Assembly (NCBI GenBank): GCA_020697475.1 | Contig: JAJFMO010000259.1 | Span: 1 to 5,958 of the forward strand | DNA: 5,958 nucleotides | Origin: Paenibacillaceae bacterium | Lineage (GTDB): Bacteria; Bacillota; Bacilli; Paenibacillales; NBRC-103111 | Reading direction: 5' to 3' | Shown: positions 1 through 5,778 of the stretch, one piece after another | Layout of the letters: each line of letters opens with the position of its first letter | Numbering within the stretch: position 1 is the stretch's first letter | The notes under the pieces: model-generated | What the model saw: the letters and a program-made list of their open reading frames with translations, nothing else | Database searches by the model: none | What the model was told of the DNA's origin: nothing | Made by a program: the position numbers and the translations under genes

Positions 1-2920
1 TGCCGAGCTGTTGAACTATACGTCGTTTATGGCGTTGTTCAGCAGCCGCTACGGGACGCAATATTTGCCATTCATGTATTTGCTGGAAGCGTTCCTGCTC
101 CCCTTCGAAGGCTGGCTGTTGTCTTGGGCTTCGGAGCGGATGTCGAAACCGCGATTCATGTCGCTGATGTATTTGTTGTTTTTGGCCATCTGTTTGGTGA
201 ACGGGTTCATTCTGTTCGGAATGAAGCTTGCCGGCGCCAACTGGATGATTTTTTACCCCATATTGTTCATATCCTCCAACTTTGTTGTTCGCCAGCAAAC
301 CCTTCTGATGTGGAGCACGGCGTTCGATTTGTGTCCGACACAGCAGGCCAAGCGGGTGATGCCGGTGTTCGTGTCGATGGCTATTGTCGGCGGAATTGCG
401 GCGGGCGTGCTGACGAAGTTTCTCGCTCCTGTGTGGGGGACGGAGGCGATTTACTGTTTGGGCCCGTTGATGCTGGCCGTCGGATTTCCGAATTTCCGCA
501 AGTCGTTGAGAAGGTATCTGCTTCCGCTCACGATGAAGGAGACGCCGCAAGCCAAGAGTGAGGCCCAGGCTCCTTCTACTTTCAGATACATCAAGGAGAC
601 GTTTCGTTCTCCCTTCCTGCTGATCGCCACAGGGATCATGACACTGATGCCGGCCTTGTACTTCATTATGGAGTACCAGTATTTCACAACAGCCCGCACG
701 GTGTTCGAGAATGAAGACTCCTTGACCTCATTTTATGGGTTAATGGTGATTTTGCTGTTTGTCGGAGCGTTTCTGCTGCAGCTCGTTTCAAGCAAATTAA
801 TGAACAAGCTTGGGGCGAGCAACATGCTGATCGCCATTTCCGTCGTTTTTGCTTTAAGCTTCGTTCTGGTCACGATGTTTATCCGGTCGCCGCTTGCGCT
901 GGCTGCCGTTGCGATCGGCTACAGCTTCACTTATTTGTTGCTGTACTATTTCGCAGAACCGAGTTATCAATTATTCTTCAAAATGCTGCCGTTGCAAAAA
1001 CGCGACGGTTTCCGCTTCACGGCCCAAAGCATCGCCGCGTCGACCGGCATTCTGCTTGGCTCCGGACTGTCGATGCTGCATTCCAACGCGGGGGTGAGCT
1101 TGTTTGTCCAAGCGTTCATCGGGGTTGTGTTGGCGGTCGTACTGACGTCGATGGCCTGGGGCGCGCGAACTTTGTACGTCAAGATGCTGATCGGCAGCTT
1201 GGAGAGCGGCGCCGCGCACGTCAAGGACGCGCTGCAGGAGTTGCTCGGCACGCTGACGAGCGGCCGGCTCGGCAAAGCGTTGACCGAGCAATTGCGGCAT
1301 CCCGACGAATCGGTGCGGGAAATCGCCATCGAGCTGCTGCAGAAAAGCCCGGACTTAGCCCGCACGGAAGAATTGCTTCGCTGCTGTGAAGACTCCTCCC
1401 CGCGCATTCGCGTCGCCGCGTTGCAAGCCATCCATCCGGCAGGGTGGCTGTCGCTTGCCGAGGAGCGGCGTCGGCAGCTGCTGGCCGATCCGGACGCCAA
1501 TGCGCGTGCGGTAGTGTATCGCGGATTGTTTATGGCCGATACACCGATCGACGAAAGGCAGCGTTGGATCGACATGGCTTGCAGCGACGAAAACCCGGAA
1601 ATTCGGGCGATGGCTCTCATGGCGATGAGCGAAGCGGAGACGGCTGCCGGGGCGGAGCGCATGGATGCGGATGTGCGCAGGCTGCTGGAAGAAGGCGGTG
1701 AATCGGCCGTGGCGGCGTGCGGCGTAATCGGCGACAAGAAGCTGAACGCTTACTTCATTAACGTCCTTATGCTCTTTGGAGATCCCCGGCCTTACGTGAA
1801 GTTCGCGGCGGTGCGGGCGATCGGCAAGCTTGGCGGGGAAGAAACGGCGAAGGAATTGCTGGAATTAATGGTCGGCGCCGAGACGGAGCTGCGCTCCGCC
1901 ATTCGCGATGCGTTGACGGAGCTTGGCGCGGCAGCGATCCCCGCCTTGCACCGGGCGCTGCCGACGCCGAACTGGAGCGTCTGGGAAACCGCCGCTCTGG
2001 TGCTGGGCGCCATCGGCAGCGACTCCGACATCCGGCATCAGTTGGTTCCGTCTTGTGTGGAACGATTGGCGGAGCTGCAAGAGGTGCATCGCTACAGCGC
2101 CTTGATAGAGGAGCGCGGCGGAGAGGAATGGCTCGCGCTTGCCGCAGGGAGAACGAACGAAATTCGCCAGGTCGTGCTTGATGCGGTCTGGAAGGTGATG
2201 GTACGCTTCAGCGACGAACGGGCCGTTCCCCACATCCGTCTGGCCATCGAGGGCGAGGAAGAGGAAGTGCGCGACAACGGGATGGAAGTGTTGTCGGAAG
2301 GACTCGGCGATGCTCGGTTGTCCGCCGCTTTGCTGGCTTACTATCGGTATGATCGGTCTGTTCGCCAGGACTCGGCGGAGACGCCGAAAGTGACTGACGG
2401 ATGGCTGCAGGCGATCGCCATCAAATCGGGAGCGGTGGAAGGGGATGAATTCTTAATGAGTCGATGGGAATATTTAAGCGCGCTGGACAAAATGGTGTTC
2501 CTCAAGCAAGTTCCTCTGTTCGAGCGCATCTCGGTTGAGGAGCTTAGCCGCGTGGCCACCATTGCCCAGGAAAAAATATACGAGGACGGCGACTACCTGG
2601 TTAAGCAAGGGGAAACCGGGATCGCGCTTGTGGCGATCGTCGAAGGCCATGTCGAACTGAGCGGGCAGGACAGCTTGGGCAACGTTGGTACGATCGGTGT
2701 GTTGGGCCCAAAGCAATCGTTCGGGGAGTCCGCCTTGTTCGACGACCGGCCATCGCTTATTTCCGCTCAAGCGCTGTTTGATCAAGTGCGCACGCTCAGG
2801 ATCGAGAGCGGCGAACTGTCGCACCTGGTGCGGCTGTATCCCGATATCGGCGTAGGCCTGCTGCGGGCGTCCGGCGATCGCATTCGCACGCTGGAGCAAC
2901 TCATCCTCAAGCTCGGATAA
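1..2920 (+). CDS. MFS/nucleotide-translocase-like membrane protein fused to HEAT repeats and a cNMP-binding-like domain (5' partial)
   Basis: The reading frame is open through the left edge (codons for A-E-L precede the TTG at 11), so the true start is upstream; residues here are counted from that TTG. About 11 hydrophobic segments are visible (roughly 17-38, 47-70, 77-97, 117-140, 145-160, 201-220, 240-262, 269-290, 293-312, 340-358, 365-385), as expected for a 12-segment transporter that has lost its first helix to the window edge. The stretch FAEPSYQLFFKMLPLQKRD followed by a glycine-rich helix resembles the C-terminal half of ATP/ADP-translocase-like carriers, but the substrate is unknown. 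Residues about 393-805 hold HEAT-like helical repeats, for example ESVREIAIELL, SPRIRVAALQAI, NPEIRAMALMAM, PYVKFAAVRAIGKLGG and EEVRDNGMEVLSEGLGD. Residues about 825-969 form a cyclic-nucleotide-binding-like fold with FGESALFDDRPSLISAQA. The Arg that normally binds the cyclic phosphate aligns with Ser915, so ligand binding may be lost or altered. A kinase gene follows 15 nt later. The fusion is clear; its role as transporter or sensor is inferred. Confidence 0.88.
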   Translation, partial: AELLNYTSFMALFSSRYGTQYLPFMYLLEAFLLPFEGWLLSWASERMSKPRFMSLMYLLFLAICLVNGFILFGMKLAGANWMIFYPILFISSNFVVRQQTLLMWSTAFDLCPTQQAKRVMPVFVSMAIVGGIAAGVLTKFLAPVWGTEAIYCLGPLMLAVGFPNFRKSLRRYLLPLTMKETPQAKSEAQAPSTFRYIKETFRSPFLLIATGIMTLMPALYFIMEYQYFTTARTVFENEDSLTSFYGLMVILLFVGAFLLQLVSSKLMNKLGASNMLIAISVVFALSFVLVTMFIRSPLALAAVAIGYSFTYLLLYYFAEPSYQLFFKMLPLQKRDGFRFTAQSIAASTGILLGSGLSMLHSNAGVSLFVQAFIGVVLAVVLTSMAWGARTLYVKMLIGSLESGAAHVKDALQELLGTLTSGRLGKALTEQLRHPDESVREIAIELLQKSPDLARTEELLRCCEDSSPRIRVAALQAIHPAGWLSLAEERRRQLLADPDANARAVVYRGLFMADTPIDERQRWIDMACSDENPEIRAMALMAMSEAETAAGAERMDADVRRLLEEGGESAVAACGVIGDKKLNAYFINVLMLFGDPRPYVKFAAVRAIGKLGGEETAKELLELMVGAETELRSAIRDALTELGAAAIPALHRALPTPNWSVWETAALVLGAIGSDSDIRHQLVPSCVERLAELQEVHRYSALIEERGGEEWLALAAGRTNEIRQVVLDAVWKVMVRFSDERAVPHIRLAIEGEEEEVRDNGMEVLSEGLGDARLSAALLAYYRYDRSVRQDSAETPKVTDGWLQAIAIKSGAVEGDEFLMSRWEYLSALDKMVFLKQVPLFERISVEELSRVATIAQEKIYEDGDYLVKQGETGIALVAIVEGHVELSGQDSLGNVGTIGVLGPKQSFGESALFDDRPSLISAQALFDQVRTLRIESGELSHLVRLYPDIGVGLLRASGDRIRTLEQLILKLG

Positions 2921-2925
2921 GGAGG
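2919..2925 (+). promoter_or_regulatory. Ribosome binding site of the anti-sigma kinase gene
   Basis: AAGGAGG overlaps the TAA stop of the upstream gene (2918-2920) and sits 10 nt before the ATG at 2936. The overlap suggests translational coupling between the membrane protein and the kinase. Confidence 0.75.
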
Positions 2926-2935
2926 GCCTAGGCCG

Positions 2936-3412
2936 ATGGTCAATACCCGGATTCAGCTTAGCTTGCGTGCCTCGATTTCCGAGCTTCCGCGATTGAAGGA
3001 ATCGGTGGAACAATTTTGCGAACGTGTCGGACTTGAAGATAAGCTCTCCTTCACCCTGCAGCTCGTATGCGACGAGTGGGTGACGAATATTATCACTCAC
3101 GGCTATGAAGCGGTGCAAGCAGAGGGGGCGGCGGACGACCGGGTGATCGCCGTCACGCTGGAATGCACCGATGAATCCGAGCTGGTCTTGATCTTCGAGG
3201 ATCGGGCGGCGGCGTTTAATCCGCTCGAGCATCCGGAGCCGGATGTCACGCTCGATCTGAAAGAGCGAAAGACCGGCGGATTGGGAATTCATTTTATAAA
3301 GAAAATGATGGATCACTGCGAATACGAACGATTGCCCAAGGGCAACCGGTTGATGTTAGTTAAACGATTGCAGATTCATGAGGAGGCGGGCAAGGATGGA
3401 ATTGCGGATTGA
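2936..3412 (+). CDS. RsbW/SpoIIAB-type anti-sigma factor serine kinase (HATPase_c_2)
   Basis: This 158-residue protein has the length and layout of the small GHKL-fold serine kinases that bind either a sigma factor or a STAS antagonist. The N-box is DEWVTNIITHGYE (E47, N51, H55), matching the family pattern E-x3-N-x3-H-x-Y. The G1 box is EDRAAAFNP (D89), where the usual DxG glycine is Ala91. The G2 box is TGGLGIHFIKKMMD (G114, G115, G117). The C-terminal GNRLMLVKRL is the usual last strand. It would act in the cytoplasm, phosphorylating the STAS protein encoded immediately downstream and holding an unidentified target when free. The start ATG at 2936 is set by the AAGGAGG at 2919-2925. The gene end overlaps the next gene by 17 nt, as is common in rsbV/rsbW-type operons, although here the kinase precedes the antagonist. 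Family assignment is firm; the target is not encoded in the window. Confidence 0.92.
   Translation: MVNTRIQLSLRASISELPRLKESVEQFCERVGLEDKLSFTLQLVCDEWVTNIITHGYEAVQAEGAADDRVIAVTLECTDESELVLIFEDRAAAFNPLEHPEPDVTLDLKERKTGGLGIHFIKKMMDHCEYERLPKGNRLMLVKRLQIHEEAGKDGIAD
3381..3386 (+). promoter_or_regulatory. Ribosome binding site that sets the STAS gene start at 3396
   Basis: AGGAGG lies 9 nt before the ATG at 3396, inside the end of the kinase gene. The in-frame ATG at 3378 lies upstream of this site with no ribosome binding site of its own, and would only add an untypical MRRRAR extension. This supports the ATG at 3396. Confidence 0.8.
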
Positions 3413-3734
3413 ACAGACTGGAGAGATTCGGGTCATCGAACTGACCGGGAGGCTGGACGGAACTACGTCGCAAACGGTGGAAACGGCGATATTGGAATTG
3501 GTCGGCGCCGGCGCTTCACGCATCGTCTTTGATTTCAACGCCTTGGAGTACATCAGCAGCGCGGGTCTGCGCGTCATGCTGCTGGCTGCGAAGAAGATGC
3601 GTGCGGTGGGAGGCAAAGTGGCCTTGTTCGGTTTGAACGCGAACGTGCGGGAAGTGTTTGAAATGTCGGGGTTTCATACGATATTTACGCTTTTGGACTC
3701 CCGGGAGGCAGCTTTGGAGTTTGTCGCGGGATAA
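3396..3734 (+). CDS. STAS-domain anti-sigma factor antagonist (SpoIIAA/RsbV type)
   Basis: From the ATG at 3396 the product is 112 residues, the normal length of a single-domain STAS antagonist. It begins with the typical strands MELRIEQTGEIRVIELTGRLD, carries a core strand IVFDFNALEYISSAGLRVML, and ends with the helix-rich segment typical of the family. The conserved phosphorylation loop is YISSAGLR; Ser55, just before Ala-Gly-Leu, is the likely site by comparison with ISSAGLR-type antagonists. When unphosphorylated it should bind the kinase encoded just upstream and release that kinase's target. The phosphatase encoded 20 nt downstream is the natural enzyme to reactivate it. The 17-nt overlap with the kinase gene suggests coupled translation and balanced amounts. 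Family assignment is secure; the pathway output is unknown. Confidence 0.92.
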   Translation: MELRIEQTGEIRVIELTGRLDGTTSQTVETAILELVGAGASRIVFDFNALEYISSAGLRVMLLAAKKMRAVGGKVALFGLNANVREVFEMSGFHTIFTLLDSREAALEFVAG

Positions 3735-3754
3735 CTCGCAGAGAGGAGAGGGCG

Positions 3755-5092
3755 ATGGTCTTCTGGATCGTACCGTTGACGCTCGGGGTTGCGATATATT
3801 GTTATTATGAATGGCGCCGGATGAGGACATTGTTCCAAGTCAGCCTGCGTTTGAGTTCCACGATTGAGAGGAAAGCGCTGCTCGGCGTAATAATGGAAAC
3901 GGCGGCAAAAACGCTGCGAGCGGAAGGCTCGTCGATCATCCTCGTCGACAAGGAGAAGCAAGAGCTCTATTTCGAAGTGGCGACGGGTGAAAAGACGGAC
4001 GAGGTACGAGAAATTCGCCTGCGCATGGGGGAAGGTATCGCCGGTTGGGTTGCCCAATCGGGTGAATCGGTGCTCATACCGAACGCCGCGAAAGACCCGC
4101 GCTGGTCGAACCGTGTAGCGAATCGGGTAGGGGTGGCCACGCGAAACATGGTCTGTGTGCCGGTCGTGTCGGGCGGTGAAACGCTCGGTGTGCTGCAAGT
4201 CATCAACAAACGCAGTGGCACGTTCCGGCGCGGCGACTTGCGGTTGCTGGAGATGATCGCTTCGCCGACTTCCGGGGCATTGGAAAACATGCTGCTGTAT
4301 GAAGCGCTCGTCAAATCGATGGAAACGTTGAAGGAAACGACGGCGGCAAAAGAACGAATGGAGAGCGAGTTGAAAATTGCCCAGGACATTCAACGCAGTT
4401 TTCTGCCCGGTACCGGCTTGCGAGTCGGCGAAGCGGAACTTGCCGCACGACTGCATCCCGCGCGCGAGGTGGGAGGCGATCTGTACCATTATATGAATCT
4501 TGGCGACGATCGGCTGTTGATTTGCTTGGGCGATGTGTCGGACAAGGGCATGCCGGCCGCATTGTTCATGTCCGGGCTGATGATCTGGATCCAGGCGAAA
4601 GCCAAGGCGCATCAATCTCCCGCAGCGATGATGGAGGACATTAACCGCGAGGTCAGCACGGAAGACTCCACGATGTTCGCCACCATGTTTTTGGCCGTAT
4701 TGGATGTCCGCACCGGCCTCTTGACGTATTGCGACGGCGGACACTGCTCTCCTGTTGTCATTGCGGCGAATGGTGCCGTGTCGACGCTTGCGACGACCAA
4801 AAATTTGCCGGTCGGGATTTATGAGGATATCACTTACGAGGATCGCGAGATCATGATGCCCCCCGGCTCAACGCTCGTGCTCTACACCGACGGCATTACG
4901 GAAGCGGAGAACGCCGACGGAGCTTGGTTTACAGCCGAAGGCCTGCTGGCCGTGCTGAATTCTTGCGGAGGCAAAAGCCCGCAGGAGACAGTGGAGACAT
5001 TGCTGGACCGAGTCCACGATTTTGCCGGAGCAAAGCCGCAGTCGGACGACATTGCGGTGATGGCGGTTCGTTACGGCTTGCCGCAGGTGTAG
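3755..5092 (+). CDS. Membrane-anchored GAF-domain PP2C phosphatase (SpoIIE/RsbU type)
   Basis: This 445-residue protein is a serine phosphatase of the kind that dephosphorylates STAS antagonists. Residues 3-19 (IVPLTLGVAIYCYY) form one membrane segment followed by the positive WRRMR, placing the rest in the cytoplasm. Residues about 26-180 form a GAF sensor domain (GEGIAGWVAQSGE, VPVVSGGETLGVLQVINKR). A helical, probably coiled-coil linker spans about 180-212, reaching IAQDIQRSFLP, the usual entry into these phosphatases. Residues about 212-443 are the PP2C domain, with the likely metal-binding acids all present: EVGGD (D242), GDVSDKGMPAAL (D260), LYTDGITEAEN (D379) and SDDIAV (D432). The usual AGHN motif reads GGHC. 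The ATG at 3755 follows AGGAG (3744-3748) with 6 nt spacing. The gene begins 20 nt after the STAS gene and closes the operon. The GAF ligand cannot be read from the sequence. Confidence 0.93.
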   Translation: MVFWIVPLTLGVAIYCYYEWRRMRTLFQVSLRLSSTIERKALLGVIMETAAKTLRAEGSSIILVDKEKQELYFEVATGEKTDEVREIRLRMGEGIAGWVAQSGESVLIPNAAKDPRWSNRVANRVGVATRNMVCVPVVSGGETLGVLQVINKRSGTFRRGDLRLLEMIASPTSGALENMLLYEALVKSMETLKETTAAKERMESELKIAQDIQRSFLPGTGLRVGEAELAARLHPAREVGGDLYHYMNLGDDRLLICLGDVSDKGMPAALFMSGLMIWIQAKAKAHQSPAAMMEDINREVSTEDSTMFATMFLAVLDVRTGLLTYCDGGHCSPVVIAANGAVSTLATTKNLPVGIYEDITYEDREIMMPPGSTLVLYTDGITEAENADGAWFTAEGLLAVLNSCGGKSPQETVETLLDRVHDFAGAKPQSDDIAVMAVRYGLPQV

Positions 5093-5192
5093 CGGGCAGG
5101 GAGGCTCAAGGGTGGTGAGCTGGGGCGGGACGCGGGCGTAGATTCGCATGGGTTAGGGGCAATTGGGGAACTGGCTGGGGAACCGGCGGGAG

Positions 5193-5264
5193 AAAACTGC
5201 AAAAGTGCAGGAATTTTTTGAGCTTTTGGACGAGTTTGAAAAATGCCTGCAAAAATACAGTTTT
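5193..5264. repeat. Palindromic repeat pair 1 (inverted ~27-nt units forming a long imperfect hairpin)
   Basis: The unit at 5193-5219 contains CTGCA-AAAG-TGCAG (5197-5210) followed by GAATTTTTT. The unit at 5238-5264 is the same element in reverse, containing CTGCA-AAAA-TACAG (5247-5260). By hand pairing, 21 of 27 positions match, including one G-T pair, around an 18-nt loop. Each unit is also a small palindrome in itself. Together with pair 2 this makes four copies of one element in alternating orientation, typical of mobile palindromic intergenic repeats (REP- or MITE-like). Confidence 0.75.
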
Positions 5265-5306
5265 ATTGAGCACTTAATGGGCGATTGGCGATAATTCCGC
5301 AGAAAT

Positions 5307-5375
5307 AACTGCACAATTGCAGGAATTTGCTTCCAAACACAAAAAGTTGAAGCGAAAAAATGTAGTTTTGCAGTT
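5307..5375. repeat. Palindromic repeat pair 2 (inverted ~27-nt units forming a long imperfect hairpin)
   Basis: The unit at 5307-5333 contains CTGCA-CAAT-TGCAG (5309-5322), then GGAATTTGCTTC. The unit at 5349-5375 is the reversed copy, GAAGC followed by an A-tract and TGTAGTTTTGCAGTT. By hand pairing, 22 of 27 positions match, including three G-T pairs, around a 15-nt loop (5334-5348). The inner GCTTC/GAAGC pairing is specific to this pair and suggests it is kept as a hairpin, not just as two chance copies. Confidence 0.75.
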
Positions 5376-5379
5376 TTTT
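5307..5379 (+). terminator. Possible terminator after the phosphatase operon (repeat hairpin plus T-run)
   Basis: The second repeat hairpin ends in GCAGTTTTTT, giving a stem followed by a run of T (5374-5379, the first two paired in the stem). The first hairpin is followed by TTTTATTG. No better hairpin-plus-T-run lies closer to the phosphatase stop at 5092. The stem is AT-rich and interrupted, so this is only a plausible terminator; the repeat nature is better supported than the function. Confidence 0.3.
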
Positions 5380-5590
5380 GGCGTTCTTCAAGACTGACAT
5401 TCCAAACAGGGGTGCAGCCGCGGATCAGCCGCGATGTATAAGTTTGAAATTTCGAGTATATTCACTTGTGAAAAAAATGAGTCGATTGTATGCGAAAATT
5501 CATACTTAATACTTATTGAGTTGTATTGGTGAGATCGGCAACGATTATATATGAAAAACCGGATTTATTGATCAGAGTCTAATGATTGGT

Positions 5591-5607
5591 TGGAGAAGCG
5601 CTTTCCA
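5591..5607. promoter_or_regulatory. Palindromic operator-like site with a cre-like core
   Basis: TGGAGAAGCGCTTTCCA is a palindrome with an uninterrupted 8-bp core (AAGCGCTT, 5596-5603) and TGGA/TCCA arms offset by one extra G at 5595. The core is the centre of CcpA catabolite-responsive elements, but the flanks depart from that consensus at about three positions. It lies about 30 bp upstream of the proposed sigma-H -35 element. It could be a weak cre or the operator of another regulator. Confidence 0.35.
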
Positions 5608-5636
5608 GCTAAAAATTATTGGAAACTTGCAAAAAT

Positions 5637-5666
5637 AGAGGATTCTTCCTGTTTCATGTCGAATAA
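5637..5666 (+). promoter_or_regulatory. Candidate sigma-H promoter for the gene at 5779
   Basis: AGAGGATTC (5637-5645) matches the Bacillus sigma-H -35 pattern RNAGGAWWW at 8 of 9 positions. GTCGAATAA (5658-5666) matches the -10 pattern RNNGAATWW completely. The 12-nt spacer is a normal one for sigma-H. Transcription would begin near 5672 and give a leader of roughly 105 nt before the GTG at 5779. It overlaps an exact Spo0A box at 5657-5663. This is a consensus match read by eye, not an experimental promoter. Confidence 0.5.
5657..5663 (+). promoter_or_regulatory. Spo0A box 1 (TGTCGAA)
   Basis: TGTCGAA is an exact match to the Spo0A target TGNCGAA, embedded in the repeated 8-mer ATGTCGAA. 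It overlaps the proposed sigma-H -10 element, which shares the GTCGAA letters, so one of the two signals could be coincidental. Confidence 0.45.
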
Positions 5667-5689
5667 ATTTCATCAGCCTGATTCAATTA

Positions 5690-5696
5690 TGTCGAA
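5690..5696 (+). promoter_or_regulatory. Spo0A box 2 (TGTCGAA)
   Basis: This is a second exact TGTCGAA in the same orientation, 33 bp (about three helical turns) from the first. It would lie about 20 bp downstream of the predicted start site, a position where Spo0A usually represses, as at abrB. Confidence 0.5.
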
Positions 5697-5717
5697 CGAA
5701 GGAACTTATTGTCCGTT

Positions 5718-5739
5718 GCGTTGCATGTGTCTGCAACGC
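5718..5739. promoter_or_regulatory. Perfect 8-bp inverted repeat in the leader of the next gene
   Basis: GCGTTGCA (5718-5725) and TGCAACGC (5732-5739) are exact reverse complements around a 6-nt loop (TGTGTC). The repeat ends 39 nt before the GTG at 5779. It could be an operator for a dimeric regulator or an RNA hairpin in the leader. No T-run follows, so it is not a simple terminator. Confidence 0.5.
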
Positions 5740-5763
5740 GAAGTATCGTTCAATCAGCAACCC

Positions 5764-5773
5764 AAGGGGGTGA
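5764..5773 (+). promoter_or_regulatory. Ribosome binding site of the gene at 5779
   Basis: AAGGGGGTGA differs from the ideal AAGGAGGTGA by one base and its G-run ends 8 nt before the GTG at 5779. It picks this GTG as the start and supports the reading frame as a real gene. Confidence 0.7.
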
Positions 5774-5778
5774 CGAGG

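Larger units (their letters stand above)
5093..5778. other. Long intergenic region without a protein-coding gene
   Basis: I see no convincing gene on either strand across these roughly 690 nt. It divides into a G-tract-rich 3' stretch (5094-5190), a block of four palindromic repeat units (5193-5379), a GC-rich mini-hairpin (5419-5433), an AT-rich regulatory zone (about 5434-5710), and a leader with an inverted repeat just before the next gene (5718-5778). The AT-rich zone contrasts visibly with the GC-rich coding sequence on both sides. Confidence 0.8.

Noticed and set aside
11..13. TTG as the start of the first gene
   Set aside because: The frame is open upstream to the window edge, no ribosome binding site precedes it in the visible bases, and the first membrane helix of the carrier fold is missing. 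The start is outside the window.
967..1737. 256-codon minus-strand reading frame
   Set aside because: It is antisense to the carrier and HEAT region; Ser/Ala/Arg-rich and without a domain.
2474..3316. 280-codon minus-strand reading frame
   Set aside because: It is antisense to the cNMP-like domain and the kinase, both well supported; composition is that of a shadow frame in GC-rich DNA.
3378..3395. Upstream ATG extending the STAS protein by six residues (MRRRAR)
   Set aside because: The AGGAGG lies downstream of this ATG and is correctly spaced for the ATG at 3396; the extension is not typical of STAS antagonists.
3674..4744. 356-codon minus-strand reading frame
   Set aside because: It lies opposite the phosphatase gene, whose domains and catalytic residues are unmistakable; its product is Arg/His/Gln-rich with no recognisable domain.
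5193..5379. CRISPR array
   Set aside because: The repeated units alternate in orientation, vary in sequence and have uneven, AT-rich spacers; a CRISPR array has near-identical direct repeats.
5419..5433. GC hairpin CGCGG-ATCAG-CCGCG as a terminator
   Set aside because: The stem is only 5 bp and no T-run follows on either strand, so it does not qualify as an intrinsic terminator.
5488..5505. Inverted repeat GTATG/CATAC as an operator
   Set aside because: The 5-bp arms with an 8-nt loop in AT-rich DNA are easily expected by chance, and nothing nearby supports a role.
5521..5550. Sigma-A promoter (TTGTAT with a TTATAT-like -10)
   Set aside because: Both hexamers are weak matches in an AT-rich stretch and spacing works only by choosing among overlapping -10 options; the sigma-H match downstream is better.
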